DNA from: Thermoanaerobaculia bacterium
GTDB taxonomy: Bacteria; Acidobacteriota; Thermoanaerobaculia; Gp7-AA8
Assembly: GCA_017883215.1 (NCBI GenBank)
Contig: JADGOA010000188.1
Coordinates: 1 to 7,438 of the forward strand
Direction of reading: 5' to 3'
Length of the DNA: 7,438 nucleotides
Made by a program: the position numbers and the translations under genes. How positions within the stretch are numbered: the stretch's first letter is position 1; every line of letters starts with the position of its first letter. Of the stretch, positions 7,242 through 7,438 are shown one piece after another. A model generated the notes under the pieces. It worked only from the letters and a program-made list of their open reading frames with translations, was not told where the DNA came from and did not search any database.

Positions 7242-7304
7242 TCCCCTCGCCCCGTGCTCCCAATCGAACGGTCGCACTGAACCGATCCGCACGGGGCGAG
7301 GGGA
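7242..7304. terminator. Large stem-loop 105 bp after the pump gene; terminator or palindromic repeat
   Basis: Positions 7242-7257 (TCCCCTCGCCCCGTGC) and 7289-7304 (GCACGGGGCGAGGGGA) are perfect 16-bp inverted repeats around a 31-base loop. Position and stability suit an operon end, but no T-run follows on the + strand (GATGAAGGGG comes next), and the loop is longer than usual for an intrinsic terminator. It may instead be another dispersed palindrome. The inverted repeat is certain; the role as terminator is inference. Confidence 0.45.
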
Positions 7305-7354
7305 TGAAGGGGAGTGGGGTCGTGACGAGGGCGAAAAAGGAGATCGCCTGCGGG

Positions 7355-7438
7355 CCGCGCCGCTGAGGCGCGGGTCCGTTGGGCGGCTCGAGCACCGGAG
7401 GTGCGAAAGATCATTAGCCCACGGCGTGAGCCGTGGGT
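7355..7438. repeat. Array of three consecutive hairpins, cut by the window edge
   Basis: Three perfect stems follow each other: CCGCGCC-GCTGA-GGCGCGG (7355-7373), GCACC-GGA-GGTGC (7392-7404) and CCCACGGC-GTGA-GCCGTGGG (7418-7437). The last two are joined by GAAAGATCATTAG. The stem series resembles compact structured repeats, perhaps the end of an IS200/IS605-like or RAYT-linked element, seen intergenically in several environmental phyla. That family assignment is from memory and unverified. The element probably continues past 7438. Confidence 0.45.

Larger units (their letters stand above)
7137..7438. other. Gene-free region after the efflux operon, rich in hairpins
   Basis: No open frame here has coding character on either strand. 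Besides the two entries below it holds a small perfect hairpin CCCC-TCC-GGGG at 7178-7188, in a context (GAGCACCCCTCCGGGGCATACGCGCCAACTT) that looks like another short repeat fragment. The region continues beyond the window edge. Confidence 0.6.

Noticed and set aside
6075..7292. Open frame of 405 codons on the - strand overlapping the end of the pump gene
   Set aside because: Arg/His/Gln-rich shadow sequence without domain features; most of it is antisense to the conserved TM8-TM12 region of the pump.
1..7438. tRNA, rRNA or riboswitch
   Set aside because: No TTCGAATC-type T-loop with cloverleaf pairing, rRNA core sequence or recognised riboswitch motif was seen in the gene-free parts.

Overview
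The window carries three confident protein-coding genes. They are two transport genes in an operon on the + strand and one secreted hydrolase on the - strand, surrounded by palindromic repeat elements. Base composition is strongly GC-rich. The proteins (a periplasmic Ntn-hydrolase with a signal peptide, a periplasmic adaptor and an RND pump) require an outer-membrane-type Gram-negative cell. The many nested palindromes resemble repeats I associate with environmental lineages such as Acidobacteriota, but the phylum is a low-confidence guess; no marker gene is present.

Layout: positions 1-169 hold no gene, only a palindromic element and the 3' flank of the first gene. Positions 170-2446 (-) encode a 758-residue penicillin/homoserine-lactone acylase-family enzyme with its catalytic residues intact (Ser231 = beta1, His253 = beta23, Asn471 = beta241). 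Positions 2447-2775 are the divergent intergenic region. It holds a 96-bp inverted element with perfect 28-bp arms, a nine-C run, and a cluster of six GATC sites running into the next start codon. Positions 2776-3918 (+) encode an RND periplasmic adaptor lipoprotein. Positions 3915-7136 (+) encode the RND inner-membrane pump, overlapping the adaptor by ATGA. Positions 7137-7438 hold no gene but contain several strong hairpins and the start of a repeat cut by the window edge.

Functionally, the adaptor and pump would form two parts of a tripartite efflux system; no outer-membrane channel is encoded here, so TolC would have to come from elsewhere. The acylase is transcribed away from the pump, and the two promoters must lie in the same 329-bp gap. 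An acylase that cuts amide-linked acyl groups beside an efflux pump could serve antibiotic or signal-molecule detoxification, but that link is inference.

The most interesting item is inside the acylase. Exactly 66 bp (1796-1861; 22 codons, in frame) have the structure of a mobile palindromic repeat: two mutually inverted hairpins bounded by GGAGC/GCTCC. They code for part of the segment just before the autocatalytic cleavage site, where this enzyme family has a spacer peptide that is removed during maturation. The intergenic element at 2537-2632 has the same nested architecture with a different sequence. I see no complete undescribed multi-gene system in the window.
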